Shown: one piece after another, positions 14,817 to 22,661 of the stretch
How the letters are laid out: each line of letters starts with the position of its first letter
Numbering within the stretch: the first letter of the stretch is position 1
NCBI RefSeq assembly: GCF_019048865.1
Contig: NZ_CP077604.1
Span: forward strand, 4,836,001-4,900,000
Length of the DNA stretch: 64,000 nucleotides
Source: Aquihabitans sp. G128
GTDB taxonomy: Bacteria; Actinomycetota; Acidimicrobiia; Acidimicrobiales; Iamiaceae
Direction: 5' to 3'
Program-made: the position numbers and the translations under genes
Notes under the pieces: generated by a model
What the model saw: the letters and a program-made list of their open reading frames with translations, nothing else
What the model was told of the DNA's origin: nothing
Databases searched by the model: none

Positions 14817-16597
14817 TGTCGATGGGGGCGGTCGACGAGGACGCCAAGCTGGACCGGGACCAGGCCAAGCAGGTGATGCGACGGGCGGCGCGCATGCTGG
14901 CGCCCTACAAGCGCGACGTCCGCCTCGCCGTGGTCCTGGTGGTCCTGTCGACCCTCGCCGTGCTGGCCGGGCCATACCTGCTCAAGTTCGGCATCGACCA
15001 CGGCATCAAGCCCCGCAACGGCCGCAACCTGAACGGCGCGGTCATCGCCTACGTGCTGGTGGCCATCGGCGCCTACCTGTGCACCCGGACCCAGGTGCTG
15101 CTCGTGAGCCGCGCGGGCGAGGGCTTCCTCCGCGACCTGCGCACGCGGGTCTTCGACCACCTGCTGAAGCTGTCGATGCCCTTCTACGACCGCGAGAAGG
15201 CCGGCGTCGTGGTGTCCCGCATGACCTCCGACGTCGACTCGCTCCAGGAGCTGGTGCAGCAGGGCCTGCTCCAGCTGGCCCAGAGCCTGCTGCTGATCGT
15301 CGGCTCGGTGATCTTCCTGGCCATCGTGTCGTGGCAGCTGCTGCTGCTGTGCCTGATCCCGGTGCCGTTCGTGGTGCTGGCGTCGATCAAGTTCCAGCGC
15401 GACTCCAACCGCGCCTACCTCACCGTGCGCGACCGCATCGGGCTCACCTTGTCGTCGCTCCAGGAGGGGCTCAGCGGGGTCCGGGTCATCCAGGCCTACG
15501 GCCGGGAGCGGGTGGAGATCGACCGGTTCGCCGGCCACAACCAGCGGCTGTACCGGGCCCACATGAAGTCGGTCTGGGTCCAGGCCTGGTACCTGCCGGT
15601 CATCGAGGGGGCGGCGCTGGCCTGCACCGCCCTCGTGATCGGCCTGGGCGGCCGCATGGTGGTGAACGGCGACGTCCCGGTCGGCACCGTCGCCTTCTTC
15701 GTCCTGACCCTCTCGAACCTCTTCGAGCCGGTGAACCAGCTGTCGCAGCTCTTCAACACCGTGCAGTCCTCCGGCGCCGCGCTCCACAAGCTCTTCGAGC
15801 TGCTCGACACGCCGGTCGACCTGCACGAGCGGGCCGACGCGGTCGCCCTGCCCGATCGGGGCGACCTGGTGGTCGAGGACCTCACCTTCGCCTACGGCAC
15901 CGGGGACCCCGTGCTGCGGGACGTGAGCCTGGTGCTCGCGGCGGGCGAGAAGCTGGCGCTGGTGGGGCCGACCGGGGCCGGCAAGTCCACGCTGGCCAAG
16001 CTCATGGCCCGGCTCTACGACCCCACCGGCGGTCGGGTCACCTTCGACGGCATCGACCTGCGAGACGCGCAGCTGCGCTCGCTGCGCACCCACATCACGG
16101 TGGTGCCGCAGGAGGGCTACCTGTTCGCCGGCACCATCCTCGACAACATCCGCATCGGCCGGCCGGACGCCACCGACGAGGAGGTCCGCGCCGCCCTGGC
16201 GTCGCTCGACCTGCTGGAGCGGTTCGAGCTGCTGGCCGAGGGCCTCGAGACCGAGGTCAACGAGCGGGGCTCGCGTCTCTCGGCCGGGGAGCGCCAGCTG
16301 GTGTCGCTGACCCGGGCGGCGCTGGCCGACCCGGCGGTGCTGGTGCTCGACGAAGCCACCTCGTCGCTCGACCCCGGCACCGAGGTGCTGGTCGAGCGGG
16401 CGCTCGAGAAGCTCATGGCCGGTCGCTCGGTGATCGTGATCGCCCACCGGCTGTCGACCGCCGAGCGGGCCGACCGGGTGGGCGTGGTGGCCGAGGGCGG
16501 GCTGGTCGAGCTGGGCACCCACGCCGAGCTGGTGGCGCGAGGCGGGCACTACGCCACGCTGTACCGCAGCTGGGTGGGCGGGCTGGCCTCCGCCTGA
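14816..16597 (+). CDS. ABC exporter half-transporter, catalytic-site subunit
   Basis: Second subunit of the heterodimeric exporter, 593 residues, with six predicted membrane helices (~35-320) and a C-terminal NBD. Walker A is GPTGAGKST (~383), Walker B VLVLDEATSSLD (~508) with the catalytic Glu, H-loop IAHRLST. Its signature is LSAGERQ instead of LSGGQ. Together with the Asp in the partner's Walker B, both deviations fall in the same composite site, as in TM287/288 and BmrCD, leaving the other site fully canonical. The ATG overlaps the partner's TGA (TGATG), with GGAGG 10 nt upstream, so the two are translationally coupled. Substrate unknown; multidrug or lipid export is typical. Confidence 0.92.
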   Translation: MSMGAVDEDAKLDRDQAKQVMRRAARMLAPYKRDVRLAVVLVVLSTLAVLAGPYLLKFGIDHGIKPRNGRNLNGAVIAYVLVAIGAYLCTRTQVLLVSRAGEGFLRDLRTRVFDHLLKLSMPFYDREKAGVVVSRMTSDVDSLQELVQQGLLQLAQSLLLIVGSVIFLAIVSWQLLLLCLIPVPFVVLASIKFQRDSNRAYLTVRDRIGLTLSSLQEGLSGVRVIQAYGRERVEIDRFAGHNQRLYRAHMKSVWVQAWYLPVIEGAALACTALVIGLGGRMVVNGDVPVGTVAFFVLTLSNLFEPVNQLSQLFNTVQSSGAALHKLFELLDTPVDLHERADAVALPDRGDLVVEDLTFAYGTGDPVLRDVSLVLAAGEKLALVGPTGAGKSTLAKLMARLYDPTGGRVTFDGIDLRDAQLRSLRTHITVVPQEGYLFAGTILDNIRIGRPDATDEEVRAALASLDLLERFELLAEGLETEVNERGSRLSAGERQLVSLTRAALADPAVLVLDEATSSLDPGTEVLVERALEKLMAGRSVIVIAHRLSTAERADRVGVVAEGGLVELGTHAELVARGGHYATLYRSWVGGLASA

Positions 16598-16604
16598 AGC
16601 CGGT

Positions 16605-16646
16605 GCGGCCGGCGTACGACCCCCCTGCGGGTCGGACGCCGGCCGC
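16605..16646. terminator. strong hairpin terminator
   Basis: Two 18-bp arms with one mismatch (left arm GCGGCCGGCGTACGACCC) around a 6-nt loop, directly after the exporter operon and before the convergent wall-protein gene. It can terminate both. Confidence 0.65.
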
Positions 16647-16731
16647 GATGCACCGCCGGTCCCGCCGGGGCGCGCCTCGGCGCGGGCCGGCCAGGGGAGC
16701 CGACCCGCACCGGGCGGGGGAACTGCTGGGG

Positions 16732-18879
16732 TCAGGCCGTGCGGCGGAGCTGACGGCTCCGACGCTCGAGGGCCAGGCCCAGGGCCAGGACGAGGAGGCC
16801 GACCAGGGCCGTCTCGCCGATGGGGGCGCCGGTGGCCGGGAGGTCATCGGCGGTGGGGGAGCTGGTGACGGCGGGGGTCGCCGGGGCGGTGGCCGGAGCC
16901 TTCACCAGCTGGGGGACGCCGGGGGTCGACGGGGTGGCGGGCGTGCCCGGCACCGTCGGGGTGGTCGGCGTCGTGGGGGTGGTCGGATCCGTCGGATCGG
17001 TGGGATCGGTCGGGTCCGTGGGGGTGGTCGGGTCGGTCGGGTCGGTGGGGGTCACCGTCTCGCCGCAGACCGTGGTGGCGTCGCCGATGATGCCGACGCT
17101 CGTGCCGCAGACGTCGATCGGCACGTCGACGGTGATCGGGCCGGTCGGGTCGGTGGGATCCGCGGGGTCCGGGGTGGTGGCGGGCAGCGAGCAGGTGCTC
17201 GACCCGTCACCGATCACCGTCACGGTGGTGCCGCAGACGTCCACGGGGACCTCGACGCCGACGTCGATCGGGCCCGTCGGGCCGGTGGGGCCGGTCGGGT
17301 CCGTGGGGTCGGTCGGATCCGTCGGGTCGACGGCGGCCGGGGCACAGGTGGTGGTGGTGTCGCCGATGACGGCGACGCCGGTCCCGCACACGTCGACCGG
17401 GACCGAGACGTCGGCGGCGATCGGCGGGGTGCCGTCGCTGCCGCCGGTCGGGGCGGGGTCGGTGGCGGGCGTGGGGACCACGCAGGTGCTGGATCCGTCG
17501 CCGACGACGGTGACGGTGGTGCCGCAGACGTCGACCGGGGCGGCGACGTCGGCGTCGATCACGCCGTTGCCGGGCTCGGTGCCGGGGACGGTCGGATCGG
17601 TGGCCGGGGTGCTGGCCGCCGGGGTGCAGCTGGTGGCGGTGTCGCCGATGACGGCGATGCCGGTTCCGCAGACGTCGACCGGGGCGGCGACGTCGCCGTC
17701 GACCAGGTCACCGCTGGTGGTGTCGGCCGGGGTGGCCGCCACCGGGGTGGTGCACGTGCTGCTGCCGTCGCCGATCACGGCCACGGTGGTGCCGCAGACG
17801 TCGACGGGGGCGTCGGCGTCGAGGTCGACGAGCTCGTCGCCGGGGGTGCCGCTGGTGCCGGTGGCCGGGGCGGGAGCCTCGACCGGGGCGCAGGTGCTGC
17901 TGCCGTCGCCGATGACGGCCACGGTGGTGCCGCAGACGTCGATGGGGGCGTCGGCATCGACGTCGACCAAGCCGGTGTCCGGGTCGGCCGTGGTGGCCGG
18001 AGCCGGGGTGGCGCAGCTGCTGCTGCTGTCACCGATGACGGCGACGGTGGTGCCGCAGACGTCGACCGGAGCGGTCACGCCGGCGTCCACCAGCCCGCCG
18101 TCACCGGGGGTGCCGGTGGTCGGGGCGGGCGCAGCGGCGGGGGTGCAGCTGCTCGTCGTGTCGGCGATCACGGCCACGGTGGTGCCGCAGACGTCGACCG
18201 GGGCCACGACGTCGGCGTCGACCAGGCCCTCGTCACCGGTGGTGCCGGGGGCGGGGGTGGCCGGCGGGGCCGCCGGGGCGCAGGTGGAGGTGGTGTCGGC
18301 CAGGACGGCGACGCTCGTGCCGCACAGGTCGACGGGGGCGACCACGTCGGCGTCGACCAGCTGGTCGTCGTCGGTGGCGGGGGCCGGCGTGGCGCCGGGG
18401 TTGGCGCGGCAGGTGGTGTCGGCGTCGCTGAGGACCCCGACGGTGGTGCCGCAGAGGTCGATCGGCGCCACGACGTCGACGTCGAGGAGCGAGTCGCTCG
18501 AGCTGCCGGTGGTCACGGGAGCGGCGGGGGCCGGAGCCGGGGCGCAGCTCGTGGCGGTGTCGCCCAGGACGGCGACGGTGGTCCCGCACAGGTCGACCGG
18601 GACGGTGACGTCGAGGTCGATCAGGGCGGGCGCCTCGTCAGCGGCCGGGGTCGGCGGTGGCGGTGCCGGTGGACAGGTGGTGCTGGTGTCGCTGATGACG
18701 GCGACGGTGGTCCCGCACAGGTCCACGGGGACCTGCACGTCGGCGTCGACGAGGCCGCTGATGGGGTTGGGGGTGTCGCTCGGGGCGGCGTTGGCCGCTC
18801 CGGAGGCGGTGGTGCTCAGCAGCCAGAGGCCGGCGGCGAGCATCACCACCCGAAGGGTGAATCGAAGCAGGGTTCGCAT
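16732..18879 (-). CDS. LPXTG wall-anchored protein with 13 chaplin-like Cys repeats
   Basis: A 715-residue secreted protein. Residues 1-32 form a signal peptide (MRTLLRF, hydrophobic core, ANA-AP cleavage). Then come 13 repeats of the form DADVxAPVDVCGTTVAVIGDxSSTC, each with two Cys 14 residues apart, separated by Pro/Ala/Thr linkers that lengthen and become TDP/TGP runs toward the C-terminus. A Thr/Pro-rich stalk leads to LPATG (~677), a hydrophobic helix and an RRSRQLRR tail: a complete sortase signal. The repeats resemble the hydrophobic chaplin domain of Streptomyces (xVPVNVCGNxVxVIG...C), suggesting disulphide-closed beta-hairpins and a surface-active coat, but this protein has far more repeats than a long chaplin. 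Start ATG has GGAGG 8 nt upstream. No sortase gene is in the window. Confidence 0.87.
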   Translation of the reverse strand: MRTLLRFTLRVVMLAAGLWLLSTTASGAANAAPSDTPNPISGLVDADVQVPVDLCGTTVAVISDTSTTCPPAPPPPTPAADEAPALIDLDVTVPVDLCGTTVAVLGDTATSCAPAPAPAAPVTTGSSSDSLLDVDVVAPIDLCGTTVGVLSDADTTCRANPGATPAPATDDDQLVDADVVAPVDLCGTSVAVLADTTSTCAPAAPPATPAPGTTGDEGLVDADVVAPVDVCGTTVAVIADTTSSCTPAAAPAPTTGTPGDGGLVDAGVTAPVDVCGTTVAVIGDSSSSCATPAPATTADPDTGLVDVDADAPIDVCGTTVAVIGDGSSTCAPVEAPAPATGTSGTPGDELVDLDADAPVDVCGTTVAVIGDGSSTCTTPVAATPADTTSGDLVDGDVAAPVDVCGTGIAVIGDTATSCTPAASTPATDPTVPGTEPGNGVIDADVAAPVDVCGTTVTVVGDGSSTCVVPTPATDPAPTGGSDGTPPIAADVSVPVDVCGTGVAVIGDTTTTCAPAAVDPTDPTDPTDPTGPTGPTGPIDVGVEVPVDVCGTTVTVIGDGSSTCSLPATTPDPADPTDPTGPITVDVPIDVCGTSVGIIGDATTVCGETVTPTDPTDPTTPTDPTDPTDPTDPTTPTTPTTPTVPGTPATPSTPGVPQLVKAPATAPATPAVTSSPTADDLPATGAPIGETALVGLLVLALGLALERRSRQLRRTA
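17060..18752 (-). repeat. 13 tandem protein-coding repeats (chaplin-like units)
   Basis: Within the wall-anchored gene. Units are spaced about 115-150 bp; the core (GTGGTGCCGCAGACGTCGAC on the plus strand and near variants) is well conserved while linkers vary in length and sequence. Units 1-4 have VDLCGT, units 5-13 mostly VDVCGT, so the array looks to have expanded in at least two blocks. Confidence 0.8.
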
Positions 18880-19006
18880 GGGGGTCTCCTCCAAGGAGTG
18901 TGGGGGGTGCGGCCGGCGCGCTGCCGGCCGAGGAGGGCGATCGCATCGGGGCGGTCGTCCTGGCACGTCGACCCGGCCGGTGGCTCGGGTCGCTGGAGGA
19001 GGTCGC

Positions 19007-20158
19007 TCAGTCGGGAGCGACGTCGGGCTCGGCCTGCGGGTGCTGCTGGGGCCGGCCCGGGTCGGGCGAGGCGAGCAGCACGGCGTGGCGGCCGGGCTCG
19101 GGGGCGTCCACGGCGACGACGGCCACGGAGGCGGCCGGGGCGGTGGGCGTGGTCGGGCTGCCGCACGAGGCGGGCAGCGTCGAGGGGTGGCTCGGGGCGG
19201 GGGTGCCCGGGGCCGAGGAGGGGGCGACCGTGGCGGCGACCGAAGCGGCGCCGTCGGCGGCGTGGCGAGCCATCGAGGTGACGGCGTCGGAGCGGGTGGC
19301 GGACGGAGCGACGCCGGCGGCCGTGGGGGCCGGCGTGGCGGCGAGGGTGCCGGCGGCGGGCCGGTCGACCGAGGCGGCCGGCACGAGGGCGACCTCGGAG
19401 CCGCCGGCGGGCTCGGCGCCGGTGAGCGCCGCGGCGACGGGCGAGAGGACCGGGGCGACCGTGCCGTCGACGAGGTCGGTGACCCCGGGGGCGACGGCGG
19501 CGACGATCGGGTCGGCGACCGTGGTGGCGAGCTGCTCGACCGCCGGGGTCAGCGGGGCGACCACCGGAGCGACGGCGTCGGCCACCGGGGCGAGGGTGGC
19601 GGCCACCGGCTCGGCGACGGCGGCGACCGTCGGGGCGAGTGCCTCGGTGACCGGGCGGGTGGCGGGGGCGACGGCGTCGGTCACCGGGGCGACGGCTTCG
19701 ACGACCGGAGCGAGGACCGGGGCGACCGAGCGGACCACCGGGGCGACGGGCGCCAGGGCCGGGTCGACGGCCTGGCCGACGACGTCGAGCGAGGCGCTCA
19801 CCGACGCACCCCCGCCGGTCACCGTGACGGGGGCCGGGGTGGTCGGGCTCGACGCCGGAGCCGGAGCCGGGGCTGCGTCGACGGCGGCGAGCACCGGGGC
19901 CAGCACGCCGTGCTCGCCGACGAGGGTCTCGACCAGGCCGGGCTGCGCCGCGGGGGGCGAGCTCGCCGGGCCGGCGTCGGCCGAGGCCACGCTCGACCAC
20001 CCCAGGAGGACGAGGATCCCGAGCGCCGTCGCCACCGCCGCGCGGAGCAGCCAGGCGGTGACCGACGAGCGGTCCACGTCTGCCGTCGGAGCGGCCGGAG
20101 GGAGGGGGGAGAGGTCCATGGTGGGGGGGCAGCACGGTCCGGAGTAGTCCGAACGCAC
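19007..20158 (-). CDS. secreted Ala/Pro/Val-rich repetitive protein
   Basis: No known domain. A 383-residue protein with a Sec signal (long n-region, hydrophobic core ATALGILVLLGWS, cleavage ASA-DA) and then a degenerate repeat of Ala-Pro-Val units roughly every 7-10 residues (VAPVLAPVVEAVAPVTDAVAP and similar) through about residue 250. The tail is Pro/Ala/Ser-rich with one Cys and no sorting signal, membrane anchor or catalytic motif. It lies directly upstream of the chaplin-like gene on the same strand and may be a co-secreted surface component; that is inference. GTG at 20158 was chosen because a TAATAT box stands 6 nt before it; the ATG at 20119 is an alternative, and a G7 run at 20121-20127 between the two makes the N-terminus uncertain. 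Confidence 0.65.
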   Translation of the reverse strand: MRSDYSGPCCPPTMDLSPLPPAAPTADVDRSSVTAWLLRAAVATALGILVLLGWSSVASADAGPASSPPAAQPGLVETLVGEHGVLAPVLAAVDAAPAPAPASSPTTPAPVTVTGGGASVSASLDVVGQAVDPALAPVAPVVRSVAPVLAPVVEAVAPVTDAVAPATRPVTEALAPTVAAVAEPVAATLAPVADAVAPVVAPLTPAVEQLATTVADPIVAAVAPGVTDLVDGTVAPVLSPVAAALTGAEPAGGSEVALVPAASVDRPAAGTLAATPAPTAAGVAPSATRSDAVTSMARHAADGAASVAATVAPSSAPGTPAPSHPSTLPASCGSPTTPTAPAASVAVVAVDAPEPGRHAVLLASPDPGRPQQHPQAEPDVAPD

Positions 20159-20164
20159 TAGGTG

Positions 20165-20170
20165 ATATTA
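20165..20170 (-). promoter_or_regulatory. -10 box, leaderless mRNA of the Ala/Pro-rich protein
   Basis: TAATAT on the minus strand, 6 nt before the GTG at 20158. It lies in an unusually AT-rich short stretch for this window. Confidence 0.5.
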
Positions 20171-20191
20171 GCCCCATCGGCCCGCATGTCC

Positions 20192-20209
20192 TTCACCTTG
20201 AGTGGTGAA
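20192..20209. promoter_or_regulatory. inverted repeat upstream of the secreted-protein promoter
   Basis: TTCACC-N6-GGTGAA, about 22 bp upstream of the -10 box at 20165, so it would cover the -35 region. Candidate operator. Confidence 0.35.
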
Positions 20210-20233
20210 TCGAGCACATTCCGTAATTTCAAC

Positions 20234-20250
20234 GTCCGCACCGTGCGGAC
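20234..20250. terminator. short hairpin after the MocR gene
   Basis: GTCCGCA-CCG-TGCGGAC, a perfect 7-bp stem 32 bp past the stop of the MocR gene on the minus strand. It could end that transcript or be an operator for the next gene. Confidence 0.35.
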
Positions 20251-20281
20251 ATCGCACGGCTGCCGCCCCGATCCGCCCTGG

Positions 20282-21637
20282 TCAGGAGGGGCGCCGGCCC
20301 ACCCGGGCGCCGGGCCCGCCGGCGACGTCGGCCACCTGCTCGGCGAGGTGTTCGATGGCCGAGATGGGCCCGTCGAGGAGCCCGATCGTGATCCGGAGGT
20401 GGTCCCCGGCGGGGCGCACCATGAACGGTTCGCCGGGGGCCACGCCGATGCCGCGAGCGGCCAGCCCGACCAGCGCGGAGCGCTCGTCGGCGACCTCGAC
20501 CCACTGGTTGATGCCGTCGGTGCCGGTGGTGGCCACGCCCCGCTCGGCGAGGGCGCGGGTGAACTCGCGGCGCCGGCTGGCGTAGGCGTGGCGGGCGGCT
20601 TCGACGGCCCACGTGGCGGTGGGGTCGGTGAGCAGGGCGAGCAGGACCGACTGCAGGATGCGGCTGCTCCAGCCGGGCCCCAGCAGGCGGCGATCGGTGA
20701 CCCGGTCGATGACCGAGCCGGCGCCGCCGACGGCCGCCAGCCGCAGGTCCGGGCCGTGGCTCTTGGAGTAGCTGCGGATGTGGACCGTGCGGTCCGGCAG
20801 CCAGGTCCCGACGCTCACCGGCTCGCCCGAGGCGATGTCGCCGCTGTGGTCGTCCTCGACCACCACGGCGGCAGTTGGCGCCACCAGGCGGGACACCGCC
20901 CGGGCCCGCTTGGCCGACCACGTGGTGCCCGTGGGGTTGTGGGCGCGGGGCTGCACGAACACCAGCCGCGGCTCGTACTCCAACGCCGAGGCCAGCTCGG
21001 CCAGCACCAGGCCCTCGGCGTCGAGGTTGACCCCGATCACCTCGGCGCCCAGCTGCTCGAAGAGGTCCAGGACCGGCGGGAACGTGGGGTTCTCGACCAC
21101 CACCCGGTCGCCCAGGTGGACCAGCTCGCGGGCCACGCGGTCGATGGCGTCCATGGCCCCGTCGACCACCGTGAGCTCCTCGGGCGGGAACGGCCACGAG
21201 GCGTGCAGGTGGTCCCAGAGCTCGGGCAGCACCGGCCGGTCGAGGTAGCTGCTGGTGAGCGACTGGCGGCTCACGTCGGCCACGATCGGCCGCAGGTCGG
21301 GCAGCAGGCCGACGTCGGGGAAGCCGGTGGACAGGTCGAGGTCGAAGCGCCCGGGGCCGTCGGTGATGCGCCGGTAGCGGTGGGTGCCGCCCGGGCCGGG
21401 GGGCTGGCGGACGAAGGTGCCGAGGCGGCCCCGTGGGTCGATGGCGCCCACCGCAGCCAGCGTCTTCCAGGCCTCGCTGACGGTGGTGGGGGAGACCCCG
21501 AGGGCCTTCGACAGCTCGCGCACGGTGGGCAGCCGGTCGCCCACCGGGAGCTCGCCGGCGGAGACCATCCGGCCGATCGCGGCGGCGATCCCCTGGGCAC
21601 TGCGGTTGTCGATGGCGGCGACCATGTCGTCGAGCAC
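20282..21637 (-). CDS. MocR/PdxR-type GntR regulator with aminotransferase domain
   Basis: A 451-residue transcription factor: GntR winged helix (~10-75, PVGDRLPTVRELSKALGVSPTTVSEAWKTL) joined to a fold-type-I PLP aminotransferase-like domain (~100-445). The PLP-binding features HNPTGTTWS, VVEDDHSGDI and the Lys of SYSKSHGPDLR (~290) are present, so it probably binds PLP or a PLP-amino-compound adduct as effector. GTG at 21637 has AAGGAG 10 nt upstream. It is divergent from the pyrimidine-degradation operon, and the direct repeats between them are the expected binding site, so it is the likely regulator of that operon; a plausible effector is beta-alanine or a related amine. Confidence 0.9.
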   Translation of the reverse strand: MLDDMVAAIDNRSAQGIAAAIGRMVSAGELPVGDRLPTVRELSKALGVSPTTVSEAWKTLAAVGAIDPRGRLGTFVRQPPGPGGTHRYRRITDGPGRFDLDLSTGFPDVGLLPDLRPIVADVSRQSLTSSYLDRPVLPELWDHLHASWPFPPEELTVVDGAMDAIDRVARELVHLGDRVVVENPTFPPVLDLFEQLGAEVIGVNLDAEGLVLAELASALEYEPRLVFVQPRAHNPTGTTWSAKRARAVSRLVAPTAAVVVEDDHSGDIASGEPVSVGTWLPDRTVHIRSYSKSHGPDLRLAAVGGAGSVIDRVTDRRLLGPGWSSRILQSVLLALLTDPTATWAVEAARHAYASRRREFTRALAERGVATTGTDGINQWVEVADERSALVGLAARGIGVAPGEPFMVRPAGDHLRITIGLLDGPISAIEHLAEQVADVAGGPGARVGRRPS

Positions 21638-21681
21638 GGGCAGGTCGCTCCTTCTGTCACCAGGGCGTTACCGGCCTGTGA

Positions 21682-21712
21682 ACCCATTGTTCGGTAACAA
21701 CATACCCATTGT
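21682..21712. promoter_or_regulatory. probable MocR operator: two direct repeats plus a palindrome
   Basis: ACCCATTGT occurs at 21682-21690 and 21704-21712, a 22-bp period (two helical turns), which is the usual architecture of MocR sites. A palindrome TTGTT-CGGT-AACAA (21687-21700) overlaps the first repeat. The block is AT-richer than its surroundings and lies between the divergent MocR and beta-ureidopropionase genes. Confidence 0.6.
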
Positions 21713-21802
21713 CCACCCTCCGTTGTGTCATTAGTGTCCGCCTCGTAAAGGGGCCCTGGCAGGGGACGCCGGCCCCGTACCCCAACCGAAACGAGGACCG
21801 TG

Positions 21803-22645
21803 ATGGCTCGCATCGTGAAGGCCGCGCTGCTGCAGACCGACTGGACCGGCGACAAGGCGTCGATGATCGACAAGCACGAGCAGGCCGCCCGAGACGCCGC
21901 CGCCCAGGGCGCGCAGGTGATGTGCTTCCAGGAGCTGTTCTACGGCCCCTACTTCTGCCAGGTGCAGGAGCCGGAGTACTTCGCCTACACCGAGGAGATC
22001 CCCGACGGGCCCACCACCAAGCGGTTCCAGGCCCTGGCCAAGGAGCTGGGCATGGTCCTGGTGCTGCCCATGTACGAGATCGTCCAGGCGGGCCTCTACT
22101 ACAACACCGCAGCGGTCATCGATGCCGACGGGACCTACCTCGGCAAGTACCGCAAGCAGCACATCCCCCAGGTGAAGGGCTTCTGGGAGAAGTACTACTT
22201 CACCCCCGGCACGGGCGGGTACCCGGTGTTCGACACCGCGGTCGGCAAGGTCGGCGTCTACATCTGCTACGACCGCCACTTCCCGGAGGGCTGGCGGGCC
22301 CTGGGCCTGAACGGCGCCGAGATCGTGTTCAACCCGTCGGCCACCAGCCGCGGCCTCAGCGAGTACATCTGGCGGGTGGAGCAGCCCGCCGCCGCGGTGG
22401 CGAACATGTACTACGTCGGCGCCATCAACCGGGTGGGCATCGAGGACCTCGGCGACGACGACTTCTACGGCCAGAGCTACTTCGTCGACCCGCAGGGGAA
22501 GTTCGTCGGCGAGCCGGCCGATGCGTTCAAGCCCGAGCTGGTCGTCCGCGAGCTCGATCTCGACAAGATCCGCGAGGTCCGCGACACCTGGGCCTTCTAC
22601 CGGGACCGCCGACCCGACGCCTACGACGAGCTGGTGGCCCGGTAG
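21803..22645 (+). CDS. pydC: beta-ureidopropionase (nitrilase-superfamily C-N hydrolase)
   Basis: Hydrolyses N-carbamoyl-beta-alanine (or its 2-methyl homologue) to the beta-amino acid, CO2 and ammonia, the third step of reductive pyrimidine breakdown. The 280-residue protein has the nitrilase-fold triad Glu44 (CFQELF), Lys118 (YRKQHIP) and Cys155 (ICYDRHFPE). The YFTPGTGGYPVF segment and the operon partner dihydropyrimidinase favour this assignment over a general amidase. ATG at 21803 has ACGAGG 6 nt upstream; GTG at 21800 is an alternative. First gene of a four-gene operon facing away from its presumed MocR regulator. Confidence 0.88.
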   Translation: MARIVKAALLQTDWTGDKASMIDKHEQAARDAAAQGAQVMCFQELFYGPYFCQVQEPEYFAYTEEIPDGPTTKRFQALAKELGMVLVLPMYEIVQAGLYYNTAAVIDADGTYLGKYRKQHIPQVKGFWEKYYFTPGTGGYPVFDTAVGKVGVYICYDRHFPEGWRALGLNGAEIVFNPSATSRGLSEYIWRVEQPAAAVANMYYVGAINRVGIEDLGDDDFYGQSYFVDPQGKFVGEPADAFKPELVVRELDLDKIREVRDTWAFYRDRRPDAYDELVAR

Positions 22646-22661
22646 GCGGGGGAGCGAGCAG

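Noticed and set aside
17060..18752. CRISPR-like array
   Set aside because: Repeats are regularly spaced but encode in-frame protein repeats within a gene that has a signal peptide and a sorting signal; no cas genes.
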